The notes: generated from the letters alone by a model not told the origin. Positions 1-7,077 are shown, counted from the first letter of the stretch. The stretch is 10,849 bases of DNA from Butyrivibrio sp. (GCA_024688095.1 JAILEJ010000389.1:1-10849), one strand, 5' to 3'. A program made the numbers and translations.

Positions 1-1
1 A

Positions 2-154
2 GACGGTTCATATATCAGATTTGATGAAAACGCTGCAGTTGTAATCAATGAAGATGGAAATCCAAAAGGAACTCGTATTTTTGGACCAGTTGCAAGAGAA
101 CTTCGTGAGAAGAAGTATATGAAGATTCTTTCTCTCGCACCGGAAGTATTATAA
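2..154 (+). CDS. rplN: 50S ribosomal protein L14, C-terminal part (cut by window start)
   Basis: Only the last 50 residues are inside the window; the start lies upstream. They read DGSYIRFDENAAVVINEDGN followed by PKGTRIFGPVARELREKKYM and end in SLAPEVL. The stretch GTRIFGPVARELR is the conserved C-terminal signature of L14. L14 is a large-subunit protein at the subunit interface, where it contacts 16S rRNA and L19. The family is usually about 122 residues, so roughly 70 are missing because of the window edge, not a lesion. The TAA stop at 152-154 overlaps the strong AAGGAGG ribosome binding site of rplX, which supports cotranscription. rplN directly before rplX is the standard spc order. Confidence 0.95.
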   Translation, partial: DGSYIRFDENAAVVINEDGNPKGTRIFGPVARELREKKYMKILSLAPEVL

Positions 155-167
155 GGAGGCGCCTTAG

Positions 168-479
168 ATGTCAACAAGTAAGATTAAAAAGGGTGATACT
201 GTAAAAGTTATCGCTGGTAAGAGCAAAGATAAAGAAGGCAAAGTAATTTCCGTAGACGTAAAGAACGGAAAAGTTGTTGTTGAAGGCGCTAACATGGTTA
301 CAAAGCATGAGAAACCTTCAGCAAAGAACCCAAATGGTGGTATTGTTCAGCAGGAAGCTGCTATGGATATCTCAAACGTTATGTATCTTCATAAGGGTAA
401 AGCTACAAGAGTTGGTTTTAAAGTAGAAGACGGAAAGAAAGTACGTGTTGCTAAATCAACTGGTGAAGTTATTGACTAA
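168..479 (+). CDS. rplX: 50S ribosomal protein L24
   Basis: The product has 103 residues, normal for bacterial L24. Residues 5-32 form the KOW motif (KIKKGDTVKVIAGKSKDKEG), followed by the conserved NMVTKHEKPS region near 42-51 and a GGI turn near 57-59. L24 is an assembly-initiating protein that binds the 5' region of 23S rRNA and ends up near the exit of the nascent-peptide tunnel. The ATG at 168 sits 8 bases after AAGGAGG (153-159), which fixes the start. It lies 13 bases after the rplN stop and 22 bases before rplE. The sequence looks intact and ordinary. Confidence 0.97.
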   Translation: MSTSKIKKGDTVKVIAGKSKDKEGKVISVDVKNGKVVVEGANMVTKHEKPSAKNPNGGIVQQEAAMDISNVMYLHKGKATRVGFKVEDGKKVRVAKSTGEVID

Positions 480-501
480 TAAAGGAAGGAGGATCTAAAC
501 G

Positions 502-1041
502 TTGAGTAGATATAAGGAATTATATAAGAACGAAATTATGGACGCTATGACAAAGAAGTTCGGATATAAGAACGTCATGGAAGTTCCAAAGATTGAAAAG
601 ATTGTTATCAACATGGCTGTTGGTGAAGCAAAGGAGAACGTTAAAGTTCTTGAGAACGCTGCAAACGATATGCAGATCATCTCTGGCCAGAAGCCTGTAT
701 ATACAAAAGCAAAGAAGTCAGTTGCTAACTTTAAGATCAGAGAGGGTATGCCAATCGGATGTAAAGTTACACTTCGTGGAGAGAAGATGTATGAGTTTCT
801 TGATCGTCTTGTAAACCTTGCACTTCCTCGTGTACGTGACTTCAGAGGAATCAATCCTAACGCATTTGATGGAAGAGGAAACTATGCACTTGGACTTAAA
901 GAGCAGCTTATTTTCCCTGAAATCGAATATGATAAGGTTGATAAGACAAGAGGTATGGATATCATCTTTACAACAACAGCTAAGACTGATGAAGAAGCTC
1001 GTGAACTGTTAAGATTATTTAACATGCCTTTCGCTAAGTGA
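502..1041 (+). CDS. rplE: 50S ribosomal protein L5 (TTG start)
   Basis: The product has 179 residues, the usual L5 length. It shows the L5 signature PKIEKIVINMAVGEA near residues 29-43, then the basic P-site loop region and the conserved PRVRDFRGINPNAFDGRGNY segment (109-128). L5 binds 5S rRNA with L18 and helps place 5S RNA in the central protuberance, where it touches P-site tRNA and S13. The reading frame opens with TTG at 502, nine bases after AGGAGG (487-492). The family N-terminus MSRYKELYKNEI begins exactly there, and the next in-frame ATG would cut off the conserved N-terminal helix, so TTG is preferred. The gene ends in TGA, 19 bases before rpsN. Confidence 0.96.
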   Translation: MSRYKELYKNEIMDAMTKKFGYKNVMEVPKIEKIVINMAVGEAKENVKVLENAANDMQIISGQKPVYTKAKKSVANFKIREGMPIGCKVTLRGEKMYEFLDRLVNLALPRVRDFRGINPNAFDGRGNYALGLKEQLIFPEIEYDKVDKTRGMDIIFTTTAKTDEEARELLRLFNMPFAK

Positions 1042-1060
1042 TTATAGGAGGAAAATAAAC

Positions 1061-1246
1061 ATGGCTAAATTATCCATGAAGAGAAAACAGCAGATGAAAC
1101 CAAAGTTCTCTACAAGAGCTTATACACGTTGCAGAATCTGCGGACGTCCTCATTCAGTTCTTAAGAAATATGGAATTTGCAGAATTTGTTTCCGTGAACT
1201 TGCTTATAAGGGCGAAATTCCTGGTGTTAGAAAAGCAAGCTGGTAA
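1061..1246 (+). CDS. rpsN: 30S ribosomal protein S14, zinc-binding short form
   Basis: The product has 61 residues, which matches the short type-Z (C+) S14 and not the roughly 100-residue zinc-free form. Cysteines at 24, 27, 40 and 43 form two CxxC pairs that would hold one zinc ion. The tail RELAYKGEIPGVRKASW is the family's C-terminal signature. S14 sits in the 30S head beside S3 and S10. The ATG at 1061 follows AGGAGG at 1046-1051. The placement between rplE and rpsH is standard. The C+ form is often paired elsewhere in a genome with a zinc-free paralogue used under zinc limitation; none is in this window. Confidence 0.97.
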   Translation: MAKLSMKRKQQMKPKFSTRAYTRCRICGRPHSVLKKYGICRICFRELAYKGEIPGVRKASW

Positions 1247-1271
1247 TTATATCAGTTTACTTTCATAAAAA

Positions 1272-1296
1272 TTGCAATCCGGGATGGGGATTGCAA
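1272..1296 (+). other. Hairpin in the rpsN-rpsH gap (9-bp stem)
   Basis: TTGCAATCC at 1272-1280 pairs perfectly with GGATTGCAA at 1288-1296 around the 7-base loop GGGATGG. It is followed by ATATATAAAC, not a run of T, so it is not a classical intrinsic terminator. It could be an mRNA processing or stabilising hairpin, or the first element of a leader for rpsH. The pairing is seen directly; the role is inferred. Confidence 0.6.
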
Positions 1297-1311
1297 ATAT
1301 ATAAACAAAAC

Positions 1312-1360
1312 ATTGCGGCTTCGTGTCTCTGCGCAATTACAGGCAGCAGTAAGGCGAAGC
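1312..1360 (+). promoter_or_regulatory. Possible structured leader (pseudoknot geometry) before rpsH
   Basis: Two 6-bp pairings interleave: ATTGCG (1312-1317) with CGCAAT (1332-1337), and GCTTCG (1318-1323) with CGAAGC (1355-1360). The 5' half of the second stem lies in the loop of the first, which is H-type pseudoknot geometry. A competing nested fold is possible, with CTGC (1329-1332) pairing GCAG (1343-1346) inside the GCTTCG/CGAAGC stem. The region ends 10 bases before the AAGGAGG of rpsH. S8 is the known autoregulator of the spc operon in Escherichia coli, using a different site. A regulatory role here is speculation. Confidence 0.35.
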
Positions 1361-1387
1361 AAGAATAATTAAGGAGGCAATTATAAA

Positions 1388-1789
1388 ATGGCAATGAATG
1401 ATCCTATTGCAGATATGCTTACAAGAATTCGTAATGCTAATACTGCAAAGCATGACACAGTTGATGTTCCATCATCAAAGATGAAACTCGCAATCGCAAA
1501 CATTCTTCTTGAAGAAGGATATATCAAGAAACTTGATGTAGTTGAAGATGGTGCTTTCAAGACTCTTCATATTACATTAAAGTATGGTGTTGATAGAAAT
1601 GATAAGGTTATAACAGGCCTTAAGAGAATCTCAAAACCTGGTCTTCGTGTGTACGCAGGCAGAGATGAGCTTCCTAGAGTTTTAGGCGGACTTGGTATTG
1701 CTATTATTTCAACAAACCAGGGCGTAGTAACTGATAAAAAAGCAAGAGAACTTCAGGTAGGTGGAGAAGTTCTTGCATTCATTTGGTAA
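1388..1789 (+). CDS. rpsH: 30S ribosomal protein S8
   Basis: The product has 133 residues, typical for S8. It opens with the family N-terminus NDPIADMLTRIRNAN. The C-terminal signature STNQGVVTDKKARELQVGGE (about residues 108-127) carries the contacts to helix 21 of 16S rRNA. S8 is a primary assembly protein of the 30S platform and, in E. coli, the translational repressor of the spc operon. I chose the ATG at 1388 because it lies 10 bases from AAGGAGG (1371-1377); an in-frame ATG at 1394 is further away. The 141-base gap upstream is unusually long for this part of the cluster and holds inverted repeats. rplF follows after 15 bases. Confidence 0.97.
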   Translation: MAMNDPIADMLTRIRNANTAKHDTVDVPSSKMKLAIANILLEEGYIKKLDVVEDGAFKTLHITLKYGVDRNDKVITGLKRISKPGLRVYAGRDELPRVLGGLGIAIISTNQGVVTDKKARELQVGGEVLAFIW

Positions 1790-1804
1790 ATTGGAGGTAC
1801 GGGC

Positions 1805-2344
1805 ATGTCACGAATCGGAAAAATGCCAATCGCAGTTCCTGCTGGAGTAACAGTAGAAGTTGCAGAAAATAATAAGGTGACTGTAAAAGGTCCTAAAGGA
1901 ACTCTTGAGAGAGTATTCCCAGCTGAGATCACTTTCGAGCAGAAAGATGGACAGATTGAAGTTAAGAGACCTAACGATTTAAAGAAGAGTAAAGCTTTAC
2001 ACGGATTATCAAGAAGTCTTCTTCATAATATGGTAGTTGGTGTAACAGATGGATTCGAAAAGAAGCTGGAAGTTAACGGCGTAGGTTATAGAGCTGCCAA
2101 GAAGGGCAAGACACTCGCTTTAACCTTAGGATATTCTCATCCAGTAGAGCTTGATGATCCAGAAGGAATCGAGACAGTTGTAGATGGTCAGAATATCATT
2201 GTAAAAGGTATAGATAAAGAAAAGGTTGGCCAGTTCGCTGCAATCATCAGAGAAAAGAGAGCTCCAGAGCCATATAAGGGCAAGGGTATCAAGTATGCTG
2301 ATGAGGTTATCAGACGTAAAGTTGGTAAGACCGGTAAGAAGTAA
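1805..2344 (+). CDS. rplF: 50S ribosomal protein L6
   Basis: The product has 179 residues, normal for L6. It shows the two repeated alpha/beta L6 domains: the first from MSRIGKMPIAVPAGVTV to about residue 82, the second from about 90 (NGVGYRA). The C-terminal signature PEPYKGKGIKYADEVIRRK (154-172) is complete. L6 binds 23S rRNA near the sarcin-ricin loop, close to the binding site of elongation factors. A GGAGG site (1793-1797) precedes the ATG at 1805 by 7 bases. It lies 15 bases after rpsH and 21 bases before rplR. Nothing odd is visible. Confidence 0.97.
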   Translation: MSRIGKMPIAVPAGVTVEVAENNKVTVKGPKGTLERVFPAEITFEQKDGQIEVKRPNDLKKSKALHGLSRSLLHNMVVGVTDGFEKKLEVNGVGYRAAKKGKTLALTLGYSHPVELDDPEGIETVVDGQNIIVKGIDKEKVGQFAAIIREKRAPEPYKGKGIKYADEVIRRKVGKTGKK

Positions 2345-2365
2345 TAGATAAGGAGAGTGTTAAAA

Positions 2366-2734
2366 ATGATTAAAAAGGAATGCAGACAGGAAATTCGAGA
2401 AAAAAAGCACTTGAAAATTCGTAAGCGTTTTAGTGGCACAGCAGAGCGTCCAAGACTTGCAGTTTTCAGAAGTAATAATCATATCTATGCTCAAGTTATC
2501 GACGATGTTGCCGGACATACACTTGTTTCTGCTTCAACTCTTGAGAAAGATATCAAAGCTGAGCTTAAAGTAACAGATAACGTAGATGCTGCAAAGTACA
2601 TTGGTGATGTAGTTGCTAAGAGAGCAATTGAAAAAGGTATTAAGACAGTTGTTTTCGATAGAGCAGGATACATCTACCAGGGTAAGGTTGAAGCATTAGC
2701 CGAAGCTGCTAGAGAAGCTGGCTTGGAATTCTAA
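2366..2734 (+). CDS. rplR: 50S ribosomal protein L18
   Basis: The product has 122 residues from the ATG at 2366, the family's usual length. It has the basic N-terminal tail (CRQEIREKKHLKIRKRFSG), then TAERPRLAVFRSNNHIYAQV and the conserved DRAGYIYQGKVEALAEAARE end. L18 binds 5S rRNA together with L5 and carries it into the central protuberance. The frame is open from a GTG at 2357, but that codon abuts the AAGGAGA ribosome binding site (2350-2356), leaving no spacing; the ATG nine bases past the site is the credible start. The TAA stop lies against the ribosome binding site of rpsE. Confidence 0.96.
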   Translation: MIKKECRQEIREKKHLKIRKRFSGTAERPRLAVFRSNNHIYAQVIDDVAGHTLVSASTLEKDIKAELKVTDNVDAAKYIGDVVAKRAIEKGIKTVVFDRAGYIYQGKVEALAEAAREAGLEF

Positions 2735-2754
2735 GGAAGGGAGAACATTTTATA

Positions 2755-3264
2755 ATGAAGCGTACAATCGTTGATGCTAGTCAGCTCGAATTAACTGATA
2801 AAGTAGTAACTATCAAACGTGTTACAAAGGTTGTTAAAGGTGGACACAACATGAAGTTCACAGCTCTTGTTGTTGTTGGTGATGGTAATGGACACGTTGG
2901 AGTTGGTTTAGGAAAAGCAACAGAAATCCCTGATGCTATTCGTAAGGGTAAAGAAGATGCTACCAAGAATCTTATTGTTGTACCTCTTGACGAGAACAAC
3001 AGTATTACACATGATTTCGTAGGTAAGTTCGGTTCATCTGAAGTATTACTTAAGAAGTCTCCAGATGGTACAGGTATCATCGCTGGTGGTCCAGCTCGTT
3101 CAGTTTGTGAACTTGCAGGAATTAAGAACATTCGTACAAAATCACTTGGATCTAACAACAAGCAGAATGTATGTTATGCTACAATCAACGGACTTTCACA
3201 GTTAAAGACACCAGAAGAAGTAGCAAAGAAGCGTGGTAAGTCTGTAGAAGAAGTTCAGGCTTGA
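2755..3264 (+). CDS. rpsE: 30S ribosomal protein S5
   Basis: The product has 169 residues, typical of S5. The N-terminal double-stranded-RNA-binding-like domain spans about 12-75, with the loop RVTKVVKGGHNMKF (22-35) that in other bacteria carries spectinomycin resistance changes; the VKGG core here looks wild-type. The C-terminal domain holds GTGIIAGGPARSVCELAGI (105-123). S5 lies at the back of the 30S subunit by the mRNA entry channel, affects decoding accuracy, and contacts S4 and S8. A GGAAGGGAGA site precedes the ATG at 2755. It lies 20 bases after rplR and 34 bases before rpmD. Confidence 0.97.
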   Translation: MKRTIVDASQLELTDKVVTIKRVTKVVKGGHNMKFTALVVVGDGNGHVGVGLGKATEIPDAIRKGKEDATKNLIVVPLDENNSITHDFVGKFGSSEVLLKKSPDGTGIIAGGPARSVCELAGIKNIRTKSLGSNNKQNVCYATINGLSQLKTPEEVAKKRGKSVEEVQA

Positions 3265-3298
3265 GCTTATACTACAGTAAGATAGAAGGAGAAAATCA

Positions 3299-3487
3299 AT
3301 GGCAGCAGAGAAGAAATTAAGAATCACATTGGTTAAATCTACTATTGGTGCTATTCCAAAGCAGGTTGCTACAGTAAAGTCAATGGGATTTAAGAAGCTT
3401 AACAGTGTTGTTGAATTACCTGATAACTCTGCAACAAGAGGACAGATTCAGCAGATCAGACACCTTGTTAAGGTAGAAGAAATTTAA
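3299..3487 (+). CDS. rpmD: 50S ribosomal protein L30
   Basis: The product has 62 residues, the usual small bacterial L30. It matches the single-domain fold from KKLRITLVKSTIGAIPKQ through SMGFKKLNSVVELPDNSATR to IRHLVKVEEI. L30 binds 23S rRNA on the solvent side of the large subunit. An AGAAGGAGA site just before the ATG at 3299 supports the start. The position between rpsE and rplO is invariant for bacteria that keep L30. A 71-base gap with a strong hairpin follows before rplO. Confidence 0.96.
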   Translation: MAAEKKLRITLVKSTIGAIPKQVATVKSMGFKKLNSVVELPDNSATRGQIQQIRHLVKVEEI

Positions 3488-3509
3488 TATAATAATTTAG
3501 TGAAAGCGA

Positions 3510-3534
3510 GGGGCTTAATTTCATATTAAGCCCC
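3510..3534 (+). other. Perfect 10-bp hairpin between rpmD and rplO
   Basis: GGGGCTTAAT (3510-3519) pairs without mismatch to ATTAAGCCCC (3525-3534) around the 5-base loop TTCAT. The following bases, GACATAATACAAGGAGG, hold no T run and lead directly into the ribosome binding site of rplO, so a standard intrinsic terminator is unlikely. Possible roles are an mRNA processing or stability element, or a translational control hairpin for rplO and secY. The structure is seen; the function is inferred. Confidence 0.65.
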
Positions 3535-3558
3535 GACATAATACAAGGAGGAACTATA

Positions 3559-3999
3559 ATGGAATTATCAAACCTCAGACCTGCAGAAGGTTCAGTACAG
3601 AGCGATAATTTTAGAAGAGGACGTGGTCATGCTTCAGGAAATGGTAAGACTGCAGGTAAAGGACACAAGGGTCAGAAGGCTCGTTCAGGTGCACCAAGAC
3701 CTGGTTTTGAAGGTGGTCAGATGCCATTATTCAGAAGACTTCCTAAGAGAGGCTTTAAGGATATCAATTCTAAGAAAATCGTTGCTCTTAATGTAAGTGA
3801 ACTTGAGAGATTCGATGATGGAGCTACAGTTGATATTGCAGCTATGAAGGAAATCGGTCTTATCAGACATGAGTATGATGGAGTTAAGATTCTTGGTAAC
3901 GGTGAACTTACAAAGAAACTTAACGTTAAAGTAAATGCATATAGTGCATCTGCTAAAGAAAAGATTGAGGCACTTGGCGGAACAGCAGAGGTGATCTAA
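3559..3999 (+). CDS. rplO: 50S ribosomal protein L15
   Basis: The product has 146 residues, normal for L15. The glycine- and arginine-rich extended N-terminus (NFRRGRGHASGNGKTAGKGH to about residue 48) threads into 23S rRNA. It is followed by GFEGGQMPLFRRLPKRGF (49-66) and a globular C-terminal domain ending in KVNAYSASAKEKIEALGG. L15 is a late assembly protein of the large subunit. AAGGAGG at 3545-3551 precedes the ATG at 3559. Its stop codon lies one base before the secY start, so the ribosome binding site of secY is inside the rplO coding sequence and the two genes are probably translationally coupled. Confidence 0.97.
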   Translation: MELSNLRPAEGSVQSDNFRRGRGHASGNGKTAGKGHKGQKARSGAPRPGFEGGQMPLFRRLPKRGFKDINSKKIVALNVSELERFDDGATVDIAAMKEIGLIRHEYDGVKILGNGELTKKLNVKVNAYSASAKEKIEALGGTAEVI

Positions 4000-4000
4000 T

Positions 4001-5317
4001 ATGTTCACAACCATAAAGAATGCATTCAAAATTAAAGATATACGAGTAAAGTTATTATTTACACTGGCTATGCTTGTCGTAATAAGACTTGGTTCAGCAA
4101 TTCCGGTACCAGGAATAAAGGTTTCTGTTTTCCAGGAATGGTTTTCACAGTTATCTGAAAATGGTGCTTTCGGATTTATGGATCGTTTTACAGGTGGTTC
4201 ATTTGAGAATATGTCAATCTTGGCACTCAATATCACACCATATATTACATCTTCCATTATTATTCAGCTTCTTACAATTGCAATTCCTAAATTTGAGGAA
4301 TGGCAGAGAGATGGTGAAGATGGAAGAAAGAAGCTGGCAGCTTTAACAAGATATATAACTGTTGCCCTTGCACTTATTGAATCTATCGCAATGTCAATTG
4401 GTTTTTACAGACAAGGATTTCTTGTTGAAACAAAACCAATTTATGTTATTGAAATTGTTGCTGCATTAACAGCAGGTAGTGCATTCTTGATGTGGATTGG
4501 AGAAAGAATTACTGATAAAGGTGTTGGAAACGGTATTTCTATCGTACTTACAATTAACATCATTTCAAGAATGCCATCAGATATAAGTACATTATTCGAA
4601 CAGTTTGTATTTACACAGAACACTGCAAGAGGAATTGTTTCAGCTATAATTATTTTTGCAATTATGGTAGCAATGGTTGTACTTGTAGTATTACTGAATG
4701 GAGCAGAACGTAGGATTCCAGTACAGTATGCTAAGAAGATTCAGGGTAGAAGAATGATGGGCGGTAATCGTTCAGAAATTCCTCTTAAGGTTAATACAGC
4801 AGGTGTTATGCCAATTATCTTTGCCATGTCTTTATTCCAGTTCCCAATTATCATCAGCCAGTTGGTTGGTTATAATGGAACAGGTGCATGGAGTGAGATC
4901 CTTAAATATCTTAATGAAGGAAATTGGTGTGATCCGGCAGAACTTAAGTATACTCTTGGTCTTGTAGTATATGTATTATTACTTATATTCTTTGCATATT
5001 TCTATACTAGTATTACATTTAATCCACTTGAGATTGCTGAGAATATGAAGAAGCAGGGTGGATTCATTCCTGGAATCAGACCTGGAAAGCCTACAAGTGA
5101 TTACTTGACAAACATTCTTAATTACATCATTTTCATTGGCGCTGTAGGCCTTACAATTATAGGCGTACTTCCAATATTCTTTAATGGTGTATTTGGTGCT
5201 AATGTTTCATTTGGAGGAACATCACTTATCATCGTTGTAAGTGTTATTCTTGAAACAGTTAAACAGATAGAATCACAGATGCTTGTTAGAAATTATAAAG
5301 GCTTTTTAGAAGACTAA
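4001..5317 (+). CDS. secY: Preprotein translocase channel subunit SecY
   Basis: The product has 438 residues, typical of SecY. Ten hydrophobic segments can be read at roughly 17-35, 73-95, 115-137, 150-167, 178-195, 212-233, 266-288, 317-337, 373-393 and 402-420. Diagnostic motifs are ALNITPYITSSIIIQLL (75-91), the region GVGNGISI (175-181), and the cytoplasmic loop GGFIPGIRPGKPTSDYL (353-369), whose RPG segment is needed for SecA interaction. SecY forms the membrane pore through which SecA or the ribosome passes proteins, with SecE and SecG encoded elsewhere. The ATG at 4001 lies one base after the rplO stop; GAGGTGATC (3988-3996) acts as its ribosome binding site. A hairpin follows the gene. 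Confidence 0.98.
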   Translation: MFTTIKNAFKIKDIRVKLLFTLAMLVVIRLGSAIPVPGIKVSVFQEWFSQLSENGAFGFMDRFTGGSFENMSILALNITPYITSSIIIQLLTIAIPKFEEWQRDGEDGRKKLAALTRYITVALALIESIAMSIGFYRQGFLVETKPIYVIEIVAALTAGSAFLMWIGERITDKGVGNGISIVLTINIISRMPSDISTLFEQFVFTQNTARGIVSAIIIFAIMVAMVVLVVLLNGAERRIPVQYAKKIQGRRMMGGNRSEIPLKVNTAGVMPIIFAMSLFQFPIIISQLVGYNGTGAWSEILKYLNEGNWCDPAELKYTLGLVVYVLLLIFFAYFYTSITFNPLEIAENMKKQGGFIPGIRPGKPTSDYLTNILNYIIFIGAVGLTIIGVLPIFFNGVFGANVSFGGTSLIIVVSVILETVKQIESQMLVRNYKGFLED

Positions 5318-5323
5318 AAATAA

Positions 5324-5372
5324 AAGAGGTTTTGGGAATATGGGTTGTACTCATACTCCCAGCCTCTTATTT
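5324..5372 (+). terminator. Long hairpin after secY, possible weak or partial terminator
   Basis: TGGGAATATG (5333-5342) pairs at 9 of 10 positions with CATACTCCCA (5352-5361) around a 9-base loop. Outside it AAGAGG (5324-5329) pairs with CCTCTT (5363-5368), separated by a small internal loop. The left arm is A-rich and the right arm ends in TTATTTGCG, so the T tract is short and broken. This fits a partial terminator that lowers readthrough from secY into adk, or an mRNA stability element. I see no convincing separate adk promoter after it. Confidence 0.5.
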
Positions 5373-5425
5373 GCGTATTAATATAAATAATTTAGCTATA
5401 GTCTTAGTGAAAGGAAAAACTAAAT

Positions 5426-6070
5426 ATGAAAATTATTATGTTAGGTGCTCCAGGTGCCGGAAAAGGCACACAGGCTCAGATGATCGCTGAAAAGTACAAT
5501 ATTCCACACATTTCTACAGGTGATATCTTCAGAGCTAATATTAAGAACGGAACAGAGCTTGGAAAAAAAGCTAAAGAATATATGGATAAGGGACAGCTAG
5601 TTCCTGATGAACTTACAGTTCAGCTTCTTTTGGACAGAGTTGCAAAGGATGACTGTAAGGATGGATATGTTTTAGATGGATTCCCAAGAACAATACCTCA
5701 GGCAGATGTTCTTACAAATGAGCTTAATAAACTTGGTGATCATGTTGATTATGCTATCGATGTAGATGTTCCAGATGAAAATATCGTAAAGAGAATGTCA
5801 GGAAGAAGAGCATGTCTTAAATGTGGTGCTACTTATCATATTGAACATATTCCACCTAAGACTGAAGGAATTTGTGATAAGTGCGGCAGTGAGCTTGTAC
5901 TTAGAGATGATGATAAGCCAGAAACAGTTAATAACAGATTAAAGGTTTATCATGATCAGACTCAGCCTTTGATTGAATATTATACTAAAGCAGGAATTTT
6001 AAAAACAGTTGATGGAACACAGGATATGAAGGATGTATTTAACAACATCGTAGATATCCTTAATGCTTAA
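5426..6070 (+). CDS. adk: Adenylate kinase, zinc-lid type
   Basis: The product has 214 residues. It catalyses ATP + AMP to 2 ADP in the cytoplasm and so balances the adenine nucleotides. The P-loop GAPGAGKGT is at 7-15, the AMP-binding segment STGDIFRA at 30-37, and DGFPRT at 84-89. The LID domain carries cysteines 130, 133, 150 and 153 in two CxxC pairs, the structural zinc site common in Gram-positive enzymes. The ATG at 5426 follows AAAGGA (5410-5415) by 10 bases. It lies 108 bases after secY and 12 bases before map, the standard Firmicute order. All catalytic arginine regions appear intact. Confidence 0.98.
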   Translation: MKIIMLGAPGAGKGTQAQMIAEKYNIPHISTGDIFRANIKNGTELGKKAKEYMDKGQLVPDELTVQLLLDRVAKDDCKDGYVLDGFPRTIPQADVLTNELNKLGDHVDYAIDVDVPDENIVKRMSGRRACLKCGATYHIEHIPPKTEGICDKCGSELVLRDDDKPETVNNRLKVYHDQTQPLIEYYTKAGILKTVDGTQDMKDVFNNIVDILNA

Positions 6071-6082
6071 GCAGGTGCGATT

Positions 6083-6838
6083 ATGCCAGTTACAATTAAA
6101 ACTGATAATGAAATTGATCTGATGAGACAATCTGGTCATCTTCTTAGTAAAGTTCATGATGAACTGCATGCTGCTATACGACCTGGAATATCTACACTTG
6201 AGCTGGATACAATAGGTGAAAAGGCAATTCGTGCATTAGGCGGAATTCCAAACTGTAAGAATTATGAAGGATTTCCAGCAGCTATATGTATATCTGTAAA
6301 TGATGAAGTAGTACATGGGATTCCAAGAGCTGACAGAATCCTTCGGGAAGGTGATATTGTAACCTTTGATACAGGACTTATATATAAGGGGTATCATTCC
6401 GATGCCGCAAGAACATGGGGCGTAGGTAAAATTTCTGATGAAGCTCAGAAATTAATTGATGTTACAAAACAAAGCTTTTTTGAAGGCATAAAAATGGCTA
6501 AGGCTGGGAACAGACTTCATGAAATATCTAAGGCAATCGATAATTATGTTACACCTCATGGATATGGGATTGTAAGGGAACTTACAGGTCACGGAATAGG
6601 AACACATTTGCATGAGGAGCCAATGGTTCCAAACTTTAAACAGCTTAGAAGAGGAATAAAGCTTGAAAAGGGAATGACAATATGTGTTGAGCCTATGATC
6701 ACAATGGGATCCAGGAAAGTAGCATGGCTCGATGATGAATGGACAGTAGTAACAATAGATGGTTCGCTTGCAGCTCATTATGAAAATACTATAGCTATAA
6801 CAGATGGAGAACCAGAAATATTAACAATAGCAGATTAA
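6083..6838 (+). CDS. map: Type I methionine aminopeptidase
   Basis: The product has 251 residues, the length of a simple bacterial type Ia enzyme without an N-terminal extension. It removes the initiator methionine from nascent proteins when the second residue is small. The five metal ligands are all present: Asp96 (in DIVTFDTG), Asp107 (in HSDAART), His170 (in TGHGIG), Glu203 (in CVEPM) and Glu234 (in YENTIAIT). The substrate-contacting histidines are at 78 and 177. The ATG at 6083 has only a modest CAGGTG site (6072-6077), 12 bases after the adk stop. infA follows after 16 bases. The gene looks complete and functional. Confidence 0.98.
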   Translation: MPVTIKTDNEIDLMRQSGHLLSKVHDELHAAIRPGISTLELDTIGEKAIRALGGIPNCKNYEGFPAAICISVNDEVVHGIPRADRILREGDIVTFDTGLIYKGYHSDAARTWGVGKISDEAQKLIDVTKQSFFEGIKMAKAGNRLHEISKAIDNYVTPHGYGIVRELTGHGIGTHLHEEPMVPNFKQLRRGIKLEKGMTICVEPMITMGSRKVAWLDDEWTVVTIDGSLAAHYENTIAITDGEPEILTIAD

Positions 6839-6854
6839 TCGGAGGAAAAATTTC

Positions 6855-7073
6855 ATGTCAAAAGATGATGTAATTGAAATTGAAGGAAAGGTAGTTGAGA
6901 AACTTCCTAATACAATGTTTAAGGTTGAACTTGAAAATGGTCATATTGTACTTGCTCATATCAGCGGTAAATTAAGACAGAACTTTATCAGAATTCTTCC
7001 AGGTGATAAAGTAACACTTGAACTTTCACCTTATGATCTTACAAAAGGAAGAATTATTTGGAGAGATAAATAA
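6855..7073 (+). CDS. infA: Translation initiation factor IF-1
   Basis: The product has 72 residues, the exact length usual for bacterial IF-1. It is one S1/OB-fold domain with the hallmark run LPNTMFKVELENGHIVLAHI, followed by SGKLRQNFIRILPGDKV and SPYDLTKGRI. IF-1 occupies the A site of the 30S subunit during initiation and strengthens IF-2 and IF-3 action. GGAGG at 6841-6845 lies nine bases before the ATG at 6855. No gene for a small KOW-domain protein sits between map and infA; the 16-base gap leaves no room for one. A promoter candidate starts just past the stop codon. Confidence 0.98.
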   Translation: MSKDDVIEIEGKVVEKLPNTMFKVELENGHIVLAHISGKLRQNFIRILPGDKVTLELSPYDLTKGRIIWRDK

Positions 7074-7077
7074 TTAC

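Noticed and set aside
495..854. 119-residue - strand open frame opposite rplE
   Set aside because: Fully contained opposite a conserved gene and without coding signatures.
1272..1296. Hairpin after rpsN as an intrinsic terminator
   Set aside because: No T tract follows and essential cotranscribed genes lie downstream.
2357..2365. Upstream GTG start for rplR
   Set aside because: The codon directly abuts the AAGGAGA ribosome binding site, leaving no room for initiation; the ATG at 2366 has correct spacing and the family N-terminus.
2781..3161. 126-residue - strand open frame opposite rpsE
   Set aside because: Antisense shadow of S5 with no motif or start signal.
3727..4257. 176-residue open frame on the - strand across rplO and secY
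   Set aside because: It lies antisense to two certain genes, has no recognisable domain and no ribosome binding site pattern; it is a by-product of codon bias.
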